DNA of 64,000 nt from Gluconacetobacter liquefaciens (GTDB taxonomy: Bacteria; Pseudomonadota; Alphaproteobacteria; Acetobacterales; Acetobacteraceae): assembly GCF_003350405.1 (NCBI RefSeq), contig NZ_QQAW01000003.1:394845-458844 (forward strand), read 5' to 3'. Under the pieces are notes generated by a model. That model saw nothing but the letters and a program-made list of their open reading frames with translations, made no database searches and was not told the origin of the DNA. The position numbers and the translations under genes were made by a program. Each line of letters begins with the position of its first letter. Position 1 is the first letter of the stretch. Shown one piece after another: positions 36,601-46,375 of this stretch.

Positions 36601-38226
36601 TTGCGCTGCGACGAGACCGGCGCGCAATGCATCCCGGTGTTCGGCGGCGACCCGCTGGCCATGGGCCTCGTCATGCCGGCGCTGCAAGCTCTGCTGTTCG
36701 GCCCGCAAGGCCGCGGCGCGCTCCGTGGTCTGGGACAGCGCCCGGCGGGCCGCGTCATGATGGCGGTGGGCTTCGTCCGCCCGGCCGCGCGCCAGGCTGG
36801 CCGCCAGCGTGGCATCGGATTGTTCCTGCGCCGCCTGCTCCAACGTGATGCGGGCTTCCGCAAGCCGCGTGGTCGCGGCTGCCAGTTCGGTGGCCTGAGC
36901 CTCCAGCACCGAGGCTTCGGGCAGAGTGCCGCGCAAGGTCTCCAGTTCGGCGGCCAGGGTGGCATGCTGCGCTTCGAGACGCGCGTGGCGGCCCTGTGCC
37001 TCGGTGAGCGCGGCCGCGACCTGCGTTGCCCGGGCCTGGGCGGCATTGGCTTCGGCGCTGGCCTGTTCCAGCGCCTGCTCGCGCGCCTGCACCATGGCGG
37101 TGGCATCGGTCTGGGCCTGTGCAGCCTGCGCCATCTCATCGGGCAGGGCGGAAAGACGCCCGGAGAGGCTGGTCTGCTCGGCTTGGAGGCGGGCGACGTT
37201 TTCGGCGGCGTCGGTCTCGCGCGCCTGGGCGGCCTGATGGTCGCTTTCGGCCTGGCCCAGCCGCTCGATCGCGGCTTGCGCGGCCTCGGTCGCGCGCTGT
37301 TCCTCGCGGGCCATGCCTTCGGCCAGGATCTTCTGGCGCTCCAGAAGCGTGCGGCTCTCATCCGCGCGCGCGCGCAGCGCGGGGACGTCGCGATTGGCCT
37401 CGAATTCCGCGATCACGCTGGTCTCGGCGGCTTCTTCGGCCTGGACCAGCGCCTGCCGTGTCTGCCGGGCCGTCTGGCCGGCCCGTTCCACCGCCAGACG
37501 CGCGCGGGCATGCAGCAGGGCCAGAAGAGTGGTCTCGGATTCACGGAGCGCGCCGGAAATCTCGCGATAGCGCTTCGCCTGCTGCGACTGATCACGCAGA
37601 CTGCCCAGATGGCCTTCCAACTGGATGCGCAGATCCTCGGCGCGGGCGAGATTGCCTTCGGTGGCGCGCAGTTTCAGCTCCGCCTCATGCCGCCTGGCAT
37701 GCAGGCCGGTGATGCCGGCGGCTTCCTCCAGGATGCTCCGCCGTTCCTCGGGCCGGGCATTGACCAGCGCTGAAACGCGGCCCTGGCTGACCATGGCCGA
37801 CGAGCGCGCGCCCGAGGCCAGATCGGCGAACAGGGTCTGCACGTCGCGGGCGCGGATCGGCTTGCTGTTGACGCGGTAATCGCTGCCGGAGCCGCGCTCG
37901 GCGCGCCGTGTGATCTGCAATTCGTCCTGATCATGCAGCGGAGGGGCCGCAATCCCCTCCGTGCCTTCCAGTGTCAGCGTCACCTCGGCCAGGTTGCGCG
38001 CCGGGCGGGCAGCGGTGCCCGCGAAGATCAGGTCGTCCATTTCGCCGCCGCGCAGGGAGCGGGCGGAGCTTTCGCCCATCGCCCAACGCAGGGCCTCGAC
38101 CACATTGGATTTGCCGCAGCCGTTCGGTCCGACGATCCCGGTCAGGCCGGGCAGGATATCGACCGAGACCGGATCGGCAAAGCTCTTGAAGCCGCCGATG
38201 CGCAGGCGGACAAAACGGGCAGCCAT
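33679..38226 (-). CDS. smc: Chromosome segregation ATPase SMC (extra-long)
   Basis: This 1515-residue SMC protein is the core of the condensin that organises and separates chromosomes. Walker A is GIVGPNGCGKSNVVEALRW near residue 35. Two long Ala/Glu/Gln/Arg-rich coiled coils flank a hinge at about residues 680-830. The C-terminal head holds the signature LLSGGEQALTALSL and Walker B VLDEVDAPLDDANV. Typical SMC proteins are about 1150-1200 residues, so the arms here are longer. It is last in the miaB-to-smc run, 16 bases after dsbA. Confidence 0.93.
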   Translation of the reverse strand: MAARFVRLRIGGFKSFADPVSVDILPGLTGIVGPNGCGKSNVVEALRWAMGESSARSLRGGEMDDLIFAGTAARPARNLAEVTLTLEGTEGIAAPPLHDQDELQITRRAERGSGSDYRVNSKPIRARDVQTLFADLASGARSSAMVSQGRVSALVNARPEERRSILEEAAGITGLHARRHEAELKLRATEGNLARAEDLRIQLEGHLGSLRDQSQQAKRYREISGALRESETTLLALLHARARLAVERAGQTARQTRQALVQAEEAAETSVIAEFEANRDVPALRARADESRTLLERQKILAEGMAREEQRATEAAQAAIERLGQAESDHQAAQARETDAAENVARLQAEQTSLSGRLSALPDEMAQAAQAQTDATAMVQAREQALEQASAEANAAQARATQVAAALTEAQGRHARLEAQHATLAAELETLRGTLPEASVLEAQATELAAATTRLAEARITLEQAAQEQSDATLAASLARGRADEAHRHHDAARRALSQTTERAAALRAEQQSLQRRHDEAHGQRVAAEHRDALRAGLVAAQSTLDAARAALEQAELDRQAASAGRIDAYARLQEGTNRRTTTQAAMQSADTAHQRAVTRLHALAEDLAHAQSAAIAPERLTAVRTAREDAEQRLAEAGRTLEGAEAALASAATDRDAATHRLSELKADLSRLDAQAEGLTQALKTGQSETHFRPVVDDITVPDGLEAALAAALTDGLDASIAPDAPRMWHALSPLSAPPLPGAGTVALATLVTAPPAMARALAAIGLLEDGADGAAFQNDLLPGQSLVARDGALWRWDGYRVAAGQPSRAALLLRQRNLLRETEAARQTRLADLPTVEAALAAAEQARSAATESVGNARTARAAIEAALRQARTDEAEISRLDATARARLETVQPQHDQATQTLAEAETALNAARQAAADLPDAAELARRHEVARQQEQTAQAAETACRDARKRAETALEVARREDEATAARNNEAEARLATILPELHRIAREAEQAEAARQEAEATLAALPPSAETDSALAAAEIRACEAAAAHEAGRQRQQEAERALEQAQTAHAARQATLIETRSVLDAQAPRLDALRQERDEAAERLARITAEQQALPDLEAIAAHVREAREAVAAARQAEDEARQHRVTLAGEDQTIQARLTGIAAALADWTARQAAATTELHGTTTRLDAARSDHARLASMPEEVTRTRESAREAMAKAEADHAEASRQLAEAEDALVNAQTARRDAEAALAAGREAVLRAEGRHEQAEAILAQLLTETPEPPGIVPPDLTEAAETSLRRKIARLTREREDMGPVNLRAELEADEAETRITTIQREKDELDTAIARLRGSIGALNREGRERLLAVFTEVDRHFQSLFARMFNGGRAHLGMVGSDDPLQAGLEIYAQPPGKKLATLSLLSGGEQALTALSLIFAVFRCNPAPICVLDEVDAPLDDANVGRFCALLADMVAEAGTRFLVVTHHQLTMAHMDRLYGVTMQERGVSRVLSVDLDHAASMVGQPRTEAAHQGE

Positions 38227-38242
38227 GGAAGCAGGGACCTGA

Positions 38243-38863
38243 TCAGCTCAGCGAAGCGACCTTCTTGGCAAAGTCTTCGTAATTCATCTCCTGGCCGACC
38301 TGCTCCTTGTCGTTGAAGCGGAAGGTCGGAGTGCCCTCGATCTTGTATTCGGCCTGGGCGCGGTTTTCCTCGTCCATGATGGCTTGGCGCAGCGTGTCGT
38401 CAGCCAGCGTCTTCTGGAACACGTTGGCGGGCATGCCGGCCAGCGCGGCCATTTTCTGCAATTCTTCCTGCGGGTTCACGTCGCGCGCGAAGGCCCAGCG
38501 GTCCTGGCTGGCCAGCAGGGACAGCACGAAAGGCTCGTAGCGCTCCGGCGGCAGGGTGCGCGCGATCATCGCGGCTGCCAGCGCGATCTGGTCCAGCGGA
38601 AAATCGCGGAAGATGTAATAGACCTTGCCGGTGTCGATCAGATTGCTGCGGATCTGGGGGAAGACTTCGGCTGCGAATCGCGCGCAGTGGGTGCAGGTCA
38701 GCGAAAACCATTCCTCGACATGCACCTTGGCCGCCGGATTGCCGGCCGCGCGTACGGCCATGCGCGGGTCGGTGGCGGCCCGTGCGGCGCGGATGGACAG
38801 GGTCGGTCCAAGCAGGAGGGCAGGGGTCGCGGTCGCGATCAGGGCGCGGCGGGTAACGGGCAT
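38243..38863 (-). CDS. DsbA-family thiol:disulfide oxidoreductase
   Basis: This 206-residue periplasmic thioredoxin-fold protein has a signal peptide that includes a twin-Arg-like TRRALIATATPALLLG. The active site is FSLTCTHCARF and the cis-Pro loop is EGTPTFRFN. The helical insertion between them fits the DsbA/BdbD subgroup. It introduces or shuffles disulfides in exported proteins. The dsbA-smc order is common in Alphaproteobacteria. The gene overlaps nothing and lies 16 bases upstream of smc. Confidence 0.88.
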   Translation of the reverse strand: MPVTRRALIATATPALLLGPTLSIRAARAATDPRMAVRAAGNPAAKVHVEEWFSLTCTHCARFAAEVFPQIRSNLIDTGKVYYIFRDFPLDQIALAAAMIARTLPPERYEPFVLSLLASQDRWAFARDVNPQEELQKMAALAGMPANVFQKTLADDTLRQAIMDEENRAQAEYKIEGTPTFRFNDKEQVGQEMNYEDFAKKVASLS

Positions 38864-38936
38864 GGCTGAACGGTCTCCGGCAGGCTGAAAGGGGCGGACG
38901 GTAAAAGGGGGACAGAGCCCGCAAAGCGGGCAGGCG

Positions 38937-39875
38937 TCAAGATGCCTGCGAACGGGTGGATGGGGGCGTCGGCACCGGGCGGGCCGACCACCACGCGGAG
39001 AGCGCCGAGCCCGAGATATTGTGCCAGATCGAGAACAACGCCCCGGGCAGGGCCGCCAGCGGGCCGAAATAAACCCGCCCCAGCGTGGCGGCGAGGCCGG
39101 AATTCTGCATCCCGACCTCGATCGCCAGCGTTCGGCAGGCGCTTTCCTCCAGCCCCAGCAATCGTCCGCCCCAATAGCCGCCTAGCAGGCCGATCCCGTT
39201 ATGCAGCACCACCCCGAGCAGGACCAGCGGCCCTGCCGCCGCTAGTGACGGCCGCACCGAGGCGACGATGGCCCCGATGATCGTCATGATGGCGATCATG
39301 GCCACCAGCGGCAGGACAGGCTCCACCCGGCGCACCAGGCGGGGGGCCAGCATGTTGACGGCCAGTCCCGCCGCAACCGGCAGCGCGACCAGCATGACGA
39401 TGCTGCGCAGCAGGGCCAGCACATCGACCTGCACGTCGGCTGCCACGTAAAGCCGTGTCAGCAGCGGCGTGGCGACGATCCCGACCAGGGTGGAGAGCGT
39501 GCTGATACTGACCGACAGGGCCACGTCACCCCGTGCCAGATAGATCATGACATTCGATGCCGTGCCGCTGGACACGCTGCCGACCAGGATCATGCCGACC
39601 CGCAGGGCCGGCGGCATGCCCAGCAGCCGCCCGATCAGCCATGCCGCCAGCGGCATGATGGCGTAATGCAGCACGATCCCGGCCACGACCGGTGCGGGGC
39701 GGCGGGCGATGCGCCGAAAATCCCCCACCGTCAGCGTCACGCCCATGGTGAACATCACCAGGGCCAGCAGCGGCGTGATCGCCGGCGTCAGGACCATGAA
39801 GGCACCCGGTCGCCCGATGGCGGCGACCGAGACCAGAATGGCCCACAACGGGAAGAGGCGGGTCAGGATGGACAA
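38937..39875 (-). CDS. Bile acid:sodium symporter (BASS) family transporter
   Basis: This is a 312-residue membrane protein with about ten hydrophobic segments. Conserved BASS features are [12 protein letters not shown] near residue 40, [15 protein letters not shown] near residue 105, and [10 protein letters not shown] near residue 255, which carries the sodium-site residues. Bacterial members carry organic anions such as pantoate or keto acids; the substrate is unknown here. It starts five bases after the corC stop in the miaB-smc run. Confidence 0.85.
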   Translation of the reverse strand: MSILTRLFPLWAILVSVAAIGRPGAFMVLTPAITPLLALVMFTMGVTLTVGDFRRIARRPAPVVAGIVLHYAIMPLAAWLIGRLLGMPPALRVGMILVGSVSSGTASNVMIYLARGDVALSVSISTLSTLVGIVATPLLTRLYVAADVQVDVLALLRSIVMLVALPVAAGLAVNMLAPRLVRRVEPVLPLVAMIAIMTIIGAIVASVRPSLAAAGPLVLLGVVLHNGIGLLGGYWGGRLLGLEESACRTLAIEVGMQNSGLAATLGRVYFGPLAALPGALFSIWHNISGSALSAWWSARPVPTPPSTRSQAS

Positions 39876-39880
39876 TTCAG

Positions 39881-40819
39881 TCAGGCGGCTGGAGGCGGTG
39901 CCGGCGGCGGCCTTACGCGTACCTTGCGGATATGCAGGGCATCCGCATCGAGCACGCGGAAGACCAGCCCGCTGTCATGGGTCAGCACTTCGCCGCGTGC
40001 CGGCACATGGCCCGCCAGCCGGAAGACCAGGCCGCCCACCGTCTCGATCTCGGCCTCCCGCTCGGCCTCGGTCAGCAATGTGCCCAGCCGGGCCTCGAAT
40101 TCCCCGACCGGCAGGCGGGCATCGACGTCGAACGTGCCGTCCGGCCTTTCCTGGATCAGGACTGCCGTCGGTTCGTCATGCTCGTCGGAAATGTCGCCGA
40201 CGATGGTCTCCACCAGATCCTCGATCGTCACCAGCCCGTCGACGCCGCCATATTCGTCGATGACCAGCGCCAGATGGAGGTGGCGCTGGCGCATCTGCAA
40301 CAGCAGGTCCAGCACCGGCATCTGCGGGGCCACCATCAGGGGCTGGCGCAGCAGCGTTTCCACGTTGAAGGCTTCGCTGGTGCCGGCATAGGCGATCAGA
40401 TCCTTCACATGGATCATGCCCACGATGTCGTCGAGTTGCTCGCGATAGACCGGCATGCGCGAATGGTTCTCGCGTCGCATCAGGGCCAGGGCCTCGTCCT
40501 GGCTCAGCGATACCGACATGGCGACGATGTCAGCGCGCGGAATCATCACGTCGTCGGCGGTGATGCCGCGCAGCCGCAGGACGTTCGCGATCAGCGCGCG
40601 TTCCTGGCGGTCGAGCTCCGAATTGGCATCGGTCCCGTCGCCTTCGGCCTCGTTGGCTTCCTGCACCAGGGCAGCGATGGAATGGCGCAGCCCATGCTCG
40701 CCGCGCCGGCGGCTGAACAGGGAAAGCAGGCCCCGGCCGCGTGGACGCGGCGCATGGGCATCGTCAACCCGGCTCGGCGCGCCCTCGGGCGACGCGGGCT
40801 CGGGCAGGGGGCGGTTCAC
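39881..40819 (-). CDS. corC: CorC/HlyC-type CBS-domain protein
   Basis: This 312-residue cytoplasmic protein has a CBS pair ([14 protein letters not shown] at the start, then [11 protein letters not shown]) and a C-terminal CorC/HlyC domain ([15 protein letters not shown], later [17 protein letters not shown]). [17 protein letters not shown] is the hallmark of the family. It is linked to magnesium/cobalt efflux or envelope homeostasis. The GTG start at 40819 overlaps the ybeY stop by four bases (GTGA), so the start is decided by coupling. The ybeZ-ybeY-corC order matches E. coli. Confidence 0.88.
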   Translation of the reverse strand: MNRPLPEPASPEGAPSRVDDAHAPRPRGRGLLSLFSRRRGEHGLRHSIAALVQEANEAEGDGTDANSELDRQERALIANVLRLRGITADDVMIPRADIVAMSVSLSQDEALALMRRENHSRMPVYREQLDDIVGMIHVKDLIAYAGTSEAFNVETLLRQPLMVAPQMPVLDLLLQMRQRHLHLALVIDEYGGVDGLVTIEDLVETIVGDISDEHDEPTAVLIQERPDGTFDVDARLPVGEFEARLGTLLTEAEREAEIETVGGLVFRLAGHVPARGEVLTHDSGLVFRVLDADALHIRKVRVRPPPAPPPAA

Positions 40820-41383
40820 TGCGCGTCCTCCATGCGGCCCGACGGCGAGCCAGGGCGGAACTTCCATGGATTGGGGACGGACAGACGGCCCAGGATGCGG
40901 GCCTCCTCCATTTCCATCCGCCGTGCCTCGCCTGCCTGGTGATGGTCATGGCCACGCAGATGCAGGATGCCATGAACGACCAGATGCATCAGATGATGCC
41001 GGATCGGCCGCCCGGCCGCCTGCGCCTCGCGCCGGACGGTTTCGAGTGCGATCATGATGTCGCCGCCCGGTATGCCGTCAGGGTAATCGAAGGTCAGGAC
41101 GTTCGTGGGCTTGTTGCGGTCGCGGTGGCGCGCGTTCAGCCGGCGGATCGTGCGGTCGCAATCCAGCGCGATCGTGACCGGCGCCGGCTCGTCGCCCGCC
41201 CAGGCTGCGCGCGCGGTGCGGCGCACCAGGGCCGCGATTCCAGGAACGGCGCCATGCCAGCGCGCGTCCGCGACGATCACGTCGCAATCCGGGCTGTCCT
41301 GCACCATGGTGGAGTGAGGGCCGGCGGCCATTTCGGCCGCCGGCGGTCTTATAACGTCCCCGTCCGTTTCGGCGGGGTGTTTG

Positions 41384-41400
<17 letters not shown>
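40816..41400 (-). CDS. ybeY: Endoribonuclease YbeY
   Basis: This 194-residue zinc-dependent endoribonuclease is needed for 16S rRNA 3'-end maturation and ribosome quality control. The metal site HHLMHLVVHGILHLRGHDH carries the H-x3-H-x5-H pattern, and RNKPTNVLTFDYPD is the other family signature. The ATG at 41400 is preferred for its GGGAGA site five bases upstream. It overlaps the phoH stop by 17 bases. Later ATGs at 41331 and 41307 are possible and would match the usual 155-165 residue length better. Confidence 0.9.
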
Positions 41401-42555
<1,155 letters not shown>

Positions 42556-42559
<4 letters not shown>

Positions 42560-43956
42560 GCGAAGGCTCTCTCCTGTATGAGGGTTCCACTCAGTGAGTT
42601 GGTGTATCGCTCCCGGATTTCGACCTGTGCGATCTGCCCGATCAGCGCGTCGGGCCCATCCACATGCACGGCTTGCAGATAGGGCGACCGGCCGGACAAC
42701 TGTCCCGGCTTGCGTCCGTGGCCGGTAAACAGCACCGGAACCACGCGCCCCACCGTCCCGTCATTGAAGGCATCCTGCTGCGTGCGCAGCAGGGCCTGCA
42801 AGGCCTGAAGCCGTGCGTCCTTCACGTCCTCGGGCACCTGGAGCGGCGCGCCGGCGGCCGGGGTGCCCGGACGGGGGGAATATTTGAACGAGAACGCCTG
42901 CGCGAACCCGACATCGCGGATCAGCTGCATCGTCGCCTCGAAATCCGCATCGCTCTCACCGGGATGACCGACGATGAAATCAGACGACAGGGCGATGTCC
43001 GGCCGCGCATCTCGCAGGCGAAGGACGATGTCGCGATATTCAGCGGCGGTATGCCCCCGGTTCATCGCGGCCAGGATCCGGTCCGACCCCGACTGTACCG
43101 GCAGGTGCAGGAACGGCATCAGCGCCGGCAGGTCGCGATGGGCGGCGATCAGCGCGTCGTCCATGTCGCGGGGATGCGACGTGGTATAGCGGATGCGCGC
43201 TAACCCTGGAATCGCCGCCAGGGCTTCGGCCAGGCCCGCCAGCCCCCAGACCCGGCCATCCGGCCCTTCGCCGTGATAGCCGTTGACGTTCTGACCCAGC
43301 AGCGTGATCTCGCGCGCACCCGTTTCGACCAGGCGGCGGGCCTCGCGCAGCACGGACTCGACCGGGCGGCTGGATTCGGCTCCGCGCGTATAGGGCACGA
43401 CGCAGAACGAGCAGAATTTGTCGCACCCTTCCTGGATGGTCAGGAAGGCCGTCAGGCCGCCCGGCGTCTGCGGGGCCTGGGCATCGGGCAGGAAATCGAA
43501 TTTCTGCTCGGCGGGGAAATCGGTGTCGATGACGGCACCGGCCGCCCGTGCCGCCCGTGCAACCATCTCCGGCAGCCGGTGATAGGTCTGCGGGCCGAGC
43601 ACGATATCGACGTAGGGCGCACGGGCGAGGATTTCAGCGCCTTCGGCCTGGGCCACGCACCCGGCAACGGCCAGGATGGTGCGCTGTCCTTCGGCGGCAC
43701 GGGTCTCCTTGACCAGGCGCAGGCGGCCGAGTTCGGAGAAGACTTTTTCCGCTGCCCGATCACGGATATGGCAGGTGTTCAGGATCACCATGTCGGCGGC
43801 GTCGGGCGCTTCGACCGCCTGGTATCCCAGCGGACGCAGTACGTCGGTCATGCGCGCGCTGTCATACACATTCATCTGGCAACCCCACGTGATGACATGG
43901 AGGCCCTTTACCTCCCGGTCGGACTCCGTGGGGGGGCAGACAGAATGCTGGGTCAC
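42556..43956 (-). CDS. miaB: tRNA-2-methylthio-N6-dimethylallyladenosine synthase
   Basis: This 466-residue radical-SAM methylthiotransferase acts at A37 of tRNAs. The N-terminal cluster Cys are in [18 protein letters not shown] and [11 protein letters not shown]. The radical-SAM C-x3-C-x2-C lies in [16 protein letters not shown], and a TRAM domain ends the protein. The GTG at 43956 is chosen because AGGAAG lies eight bases upstream; the longer frame to 44010 lacks a site. It is the first gene of the miaB-phoH-ybeY-corC-BASS-dsbA-smc run. Confidence 0.93.
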
Positions 43957-44353
43957 GATTGAAACTTCCTGGGCGCGCCGCCGGACCATCCCGCGCGGTC
44001 GCGGGAACACATCATATGCGCGGGGCGCCCGGTCAAGGGCACGAGCCGGAGCACTCGGGGCGTGACAGCGTCATCGTGCGGCAAACCTCCCTCATGCGGG
44101 GCGGGACGCGGCTGCGTCGTTACCTGTGCAATCAGGTAAAAATATGGGGCCTTTTGTCAAGGCAAGTTTCCGATTCCCGGACAAAACGCTTTGTGCGCGC
44201 TGCCGCGGGTGGCCTGACATTGTTTTTTATCGTCTCGTCAAACGATTGCCTTATAAATGGGTTAGACGTGCCGCTCGGGGCGATGCGGCGTGTGAACGAT
44301 GGACCAGCCGGACCGTTGGATGGGATGCAGTACAGGAACGGGACAGGGATACA
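43957..44353. promoter_or_regulatory. Divergent region miaB/tamA
   Basis: About 400 bases between divergent genes. The right part is an open frame in phase with tamA but reads like non-coding DNA (Arg/Trp/Cys-rich, no signal peptide). AT-rich elements near 44140 and 44220-44250 may hold the tamA promoter. No operator was recognised. Confidence 0.35.
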
Positions 44354-46375
44354 TTGGCAGCGGTGCAGCGACGTCGGGTGATTGCACGGCGAAGAGCGGA
44401 GAAAGCGGATCGGCCGGAGCTTCAGGGCTGGACCGCATGGAACGGTGCCCCCGCGCGGCGGAGCGGCTTCGCCGTTGCCGGGGGTATGCTCGCGATTGCG
44501 TTGTGCTGGCCGATCGATACCGTTCTCGGTGCCGACCCGCAGACCTACACCACCACCATCACGCCAACGGGTGAAGCCGAACTGGATGCCGCGATCAGCG
44601 CGTCATCCAGTCTGGTGTCTCTTCAGAAGACCCATGCCGTCAGCCCGTTCGCCCTGGCCGGCCGGATCCGCAACGATTACGGCCGGCTGCGCACCGCGCT
44701 GGAAAGCTACGGCTACTATGCCCCGGCGATCAAAATCACCGTGCGGACGCGTGGCGACAAGAATGCGGCGCCCGTTACCCCGATGGACGGAACCGATCCG
44801 CAACTGCCGGAATGGCTGCAGGCGATCCCCAAGGGGCAGGCCGTGCAGGTGACGATCACCCCAACCAAGGGCGAGATATTCCGCCTCGGCCACGTGACGA
44901 TGGTGCGCGCATCCGGCGACGGAACCGGACCGGTTGTCCTGAACCCGCTCGAGACCAAGGCCCTGGGTGTGAAGTCCGGCCAGCCGGCCATCGCTTCCGA
45001 CGTGCTGGCGGCGGCGGCAAGCCTGCAAATGGAGATGAAGGAAGAGGGGCACGCGCTGGCGCAGGTAGCCCCGCCGAAAGCGTGGCTGCGGCCGGAGACC
45101 CACACGCTGGATGTGGAATATACGGTGCGCAGCGGCCCGGTGGTGACCATCGGCGCGATCAGCCTCTCCGGCATGAAACGTACGCATCCGGCCTATATCG
45201 CACAGCGGATGACCATGCATCCCAACGACCTGTACCAGCCATCGCGGATCGAAGCCGCCCGGCAGGACCTGGCCGGGCTGGGGGTGTTTTCCGATGTTCA
45301 GGTCAATGACGCGCCGCCGCTTTCAGCAGGCAACCAGATGCCGCTGTCGCTGGATTTCAAGGAAGGCAAGGTGCGGACCGTGGCCGTGCAGGGCGGCTAT
45401 TCCACCGATCTGGGCGGACGCGGCGGCGTAAGCTGGACGCATCGCAACATCTTCGGCAATGCCGAGCGCCTGCGCCTGACGGCACTGGTGACGGGCCTGG
45501 GTGGATCGGCCCAGCAGGGGCTGGGCTACGATGTCTATGCCGACCTGATGAAGCCGGATTTCGGCTCCCGAGACCAGAATCTCAGCGTGCGGGTCGAGGG
45601 CATCCGCCAGCTTCTCTATTCCTACCGGCAGACGGCGCTGCTGGTGCGGGCGGGCGTGGTGCGCAGACTGGGCCAGCGCTGGACCGTCTCGTTCGAAGGG
45701 CAGGCGGAACAGGAACAGATCGAACAGATGGGGTTGGTGAACGATTACACGATCATTTCGCTACCCCTGGGGGCGACCTATGACAGCACCGGCCTGAGCA
45801 ACCCGATCGACCCGGCCACGCATGGTGTGCGGCTGGCCGCCAGCGTGACGCCATCGGCATCGCTGATCAATGGAACATCGTTCTTCACCATCATGCAGGC
45901 GAACGCCTCGACCTACTTCGACCTGACGCATCTCGGCATTTCACGTCCCGGTCGCAGCATCATCGCGGTGCGGGGGATCGTTGGCAGCGTGCAGGGGGCT
46001 TCGACCTTCGATATTCCGCCCGACCAGCGGCTGTATGCCGGTGGCAGCGCCACCGTACGCGGGTTCCGTTACCAGGGTGTCGGGCCGCAATTCGCGGGCA
46101 GCAAATATGCCATCGGCGGCACCTCGATGGATGCGGGATCGGTGGAATTCCGCCAGCGCTTCTTCCGCAGTTTCGGCGGGGCGCTGTTTGCCGATGCTGG
46201 GCAGGTCGGCACGGGCAGCCGGCCGTTTCAGGGCACGCTGCGGGTCGGGGCGGGTGCCGGCGTGCGGTACTATACGCCCATCGGCCCGGTACGCGTGGAT
46301 ATCGCCGTGCCGCTCAACCGGCCGAAGCGCGGCGATACGTGGGAACTCTATCTCGGTCTGGGGGAAACCTTCTGA
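44354..46375 (+). CDS. tamA: Outer-membrane translocation/assembly protein TamA (Omp85 family)
   Basis: This is a 673-residue Omp85 protein if the TTG at 44354 (AGGG five bases upstream) is used. The frame is open back to 44126 but that part does not look coding. A hydrophobic export signal (GGMLAIALCWPIDTVLGAD) follows a basic leader, then about three POTRA domains (ESYGYYAPAIKITV and RSGPVVTIGAISLSG mark two of them). The C-terminal barrel carries the Omp85 lid motif VRGFRYQGVGP and ends in Phe. It probably works with TamB to insert outer-membrane proteins. The stop overlaps the tamB start (TGATG). Confidence 0.85.
   Translation: MAAVQRRRVIARRRAEKADRPELQGWTAWNGAPARRSGFAVAGGMLAIALCWPIDTVLGADPQTYTTTITPTGEAELDAAISASSSLVSLQKTHAVSPFALAGRIRNDYGRLRTALESYGYYAPAIKITVRTRGDKNAAPVTPMDGTDPQLPEWLQAIPKGQAVQVTITPTKGEIFRLGHVTMVRASGDGTGPVVLNPLETKALGVKSGQPAIASDVLAAAASLQMEMKEEGHALAQVAPPKAWLRPETHTLDVEYTVRSGPVVTIGAISLSGMKRTHPAYIAQRMTMHPNDLYQPSRIEAARQDLAGLGVFSDVQVNDAPPLSAGNQMPLSLDFKEGKVRTVAVQGGYSTDLGGRGGVSWTHRNIFGNAERLRLTALVTGLGGSAQQGLGYDVYADLMKPDFGSRDQNLSVRVEGIRQLLYSYRQTALLVRAGVVRRLGQRWTVSFEGQAEQEQIEQMGLVNDYTIISLPLGATYDSTGLSNPIDPATHGVRLAASVTPSASLINGTSFFTIMQANASTYFDLTHLGISRPGRSIIAVRGIVGSVQGASTFDIPPDQRLYAGGSATVRGFRYQGVGPQFAGSKYAIGGTSMDAGSVEFRQRFFRSFGGALFADAGQVGTGSRPFQGTLRVGAGAGVRYYTPIGPVRVDIAVPLNRPKRGDTWELYLGLGETF

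Noticed and set aside
44126..44353. N-terminal extension of tamA
   Set aside because: The residues are Arg/Trp/Cys-rich and precede the export signal by more than 100 positions, which is unlike any TamA. I kept a start nearer the signal.
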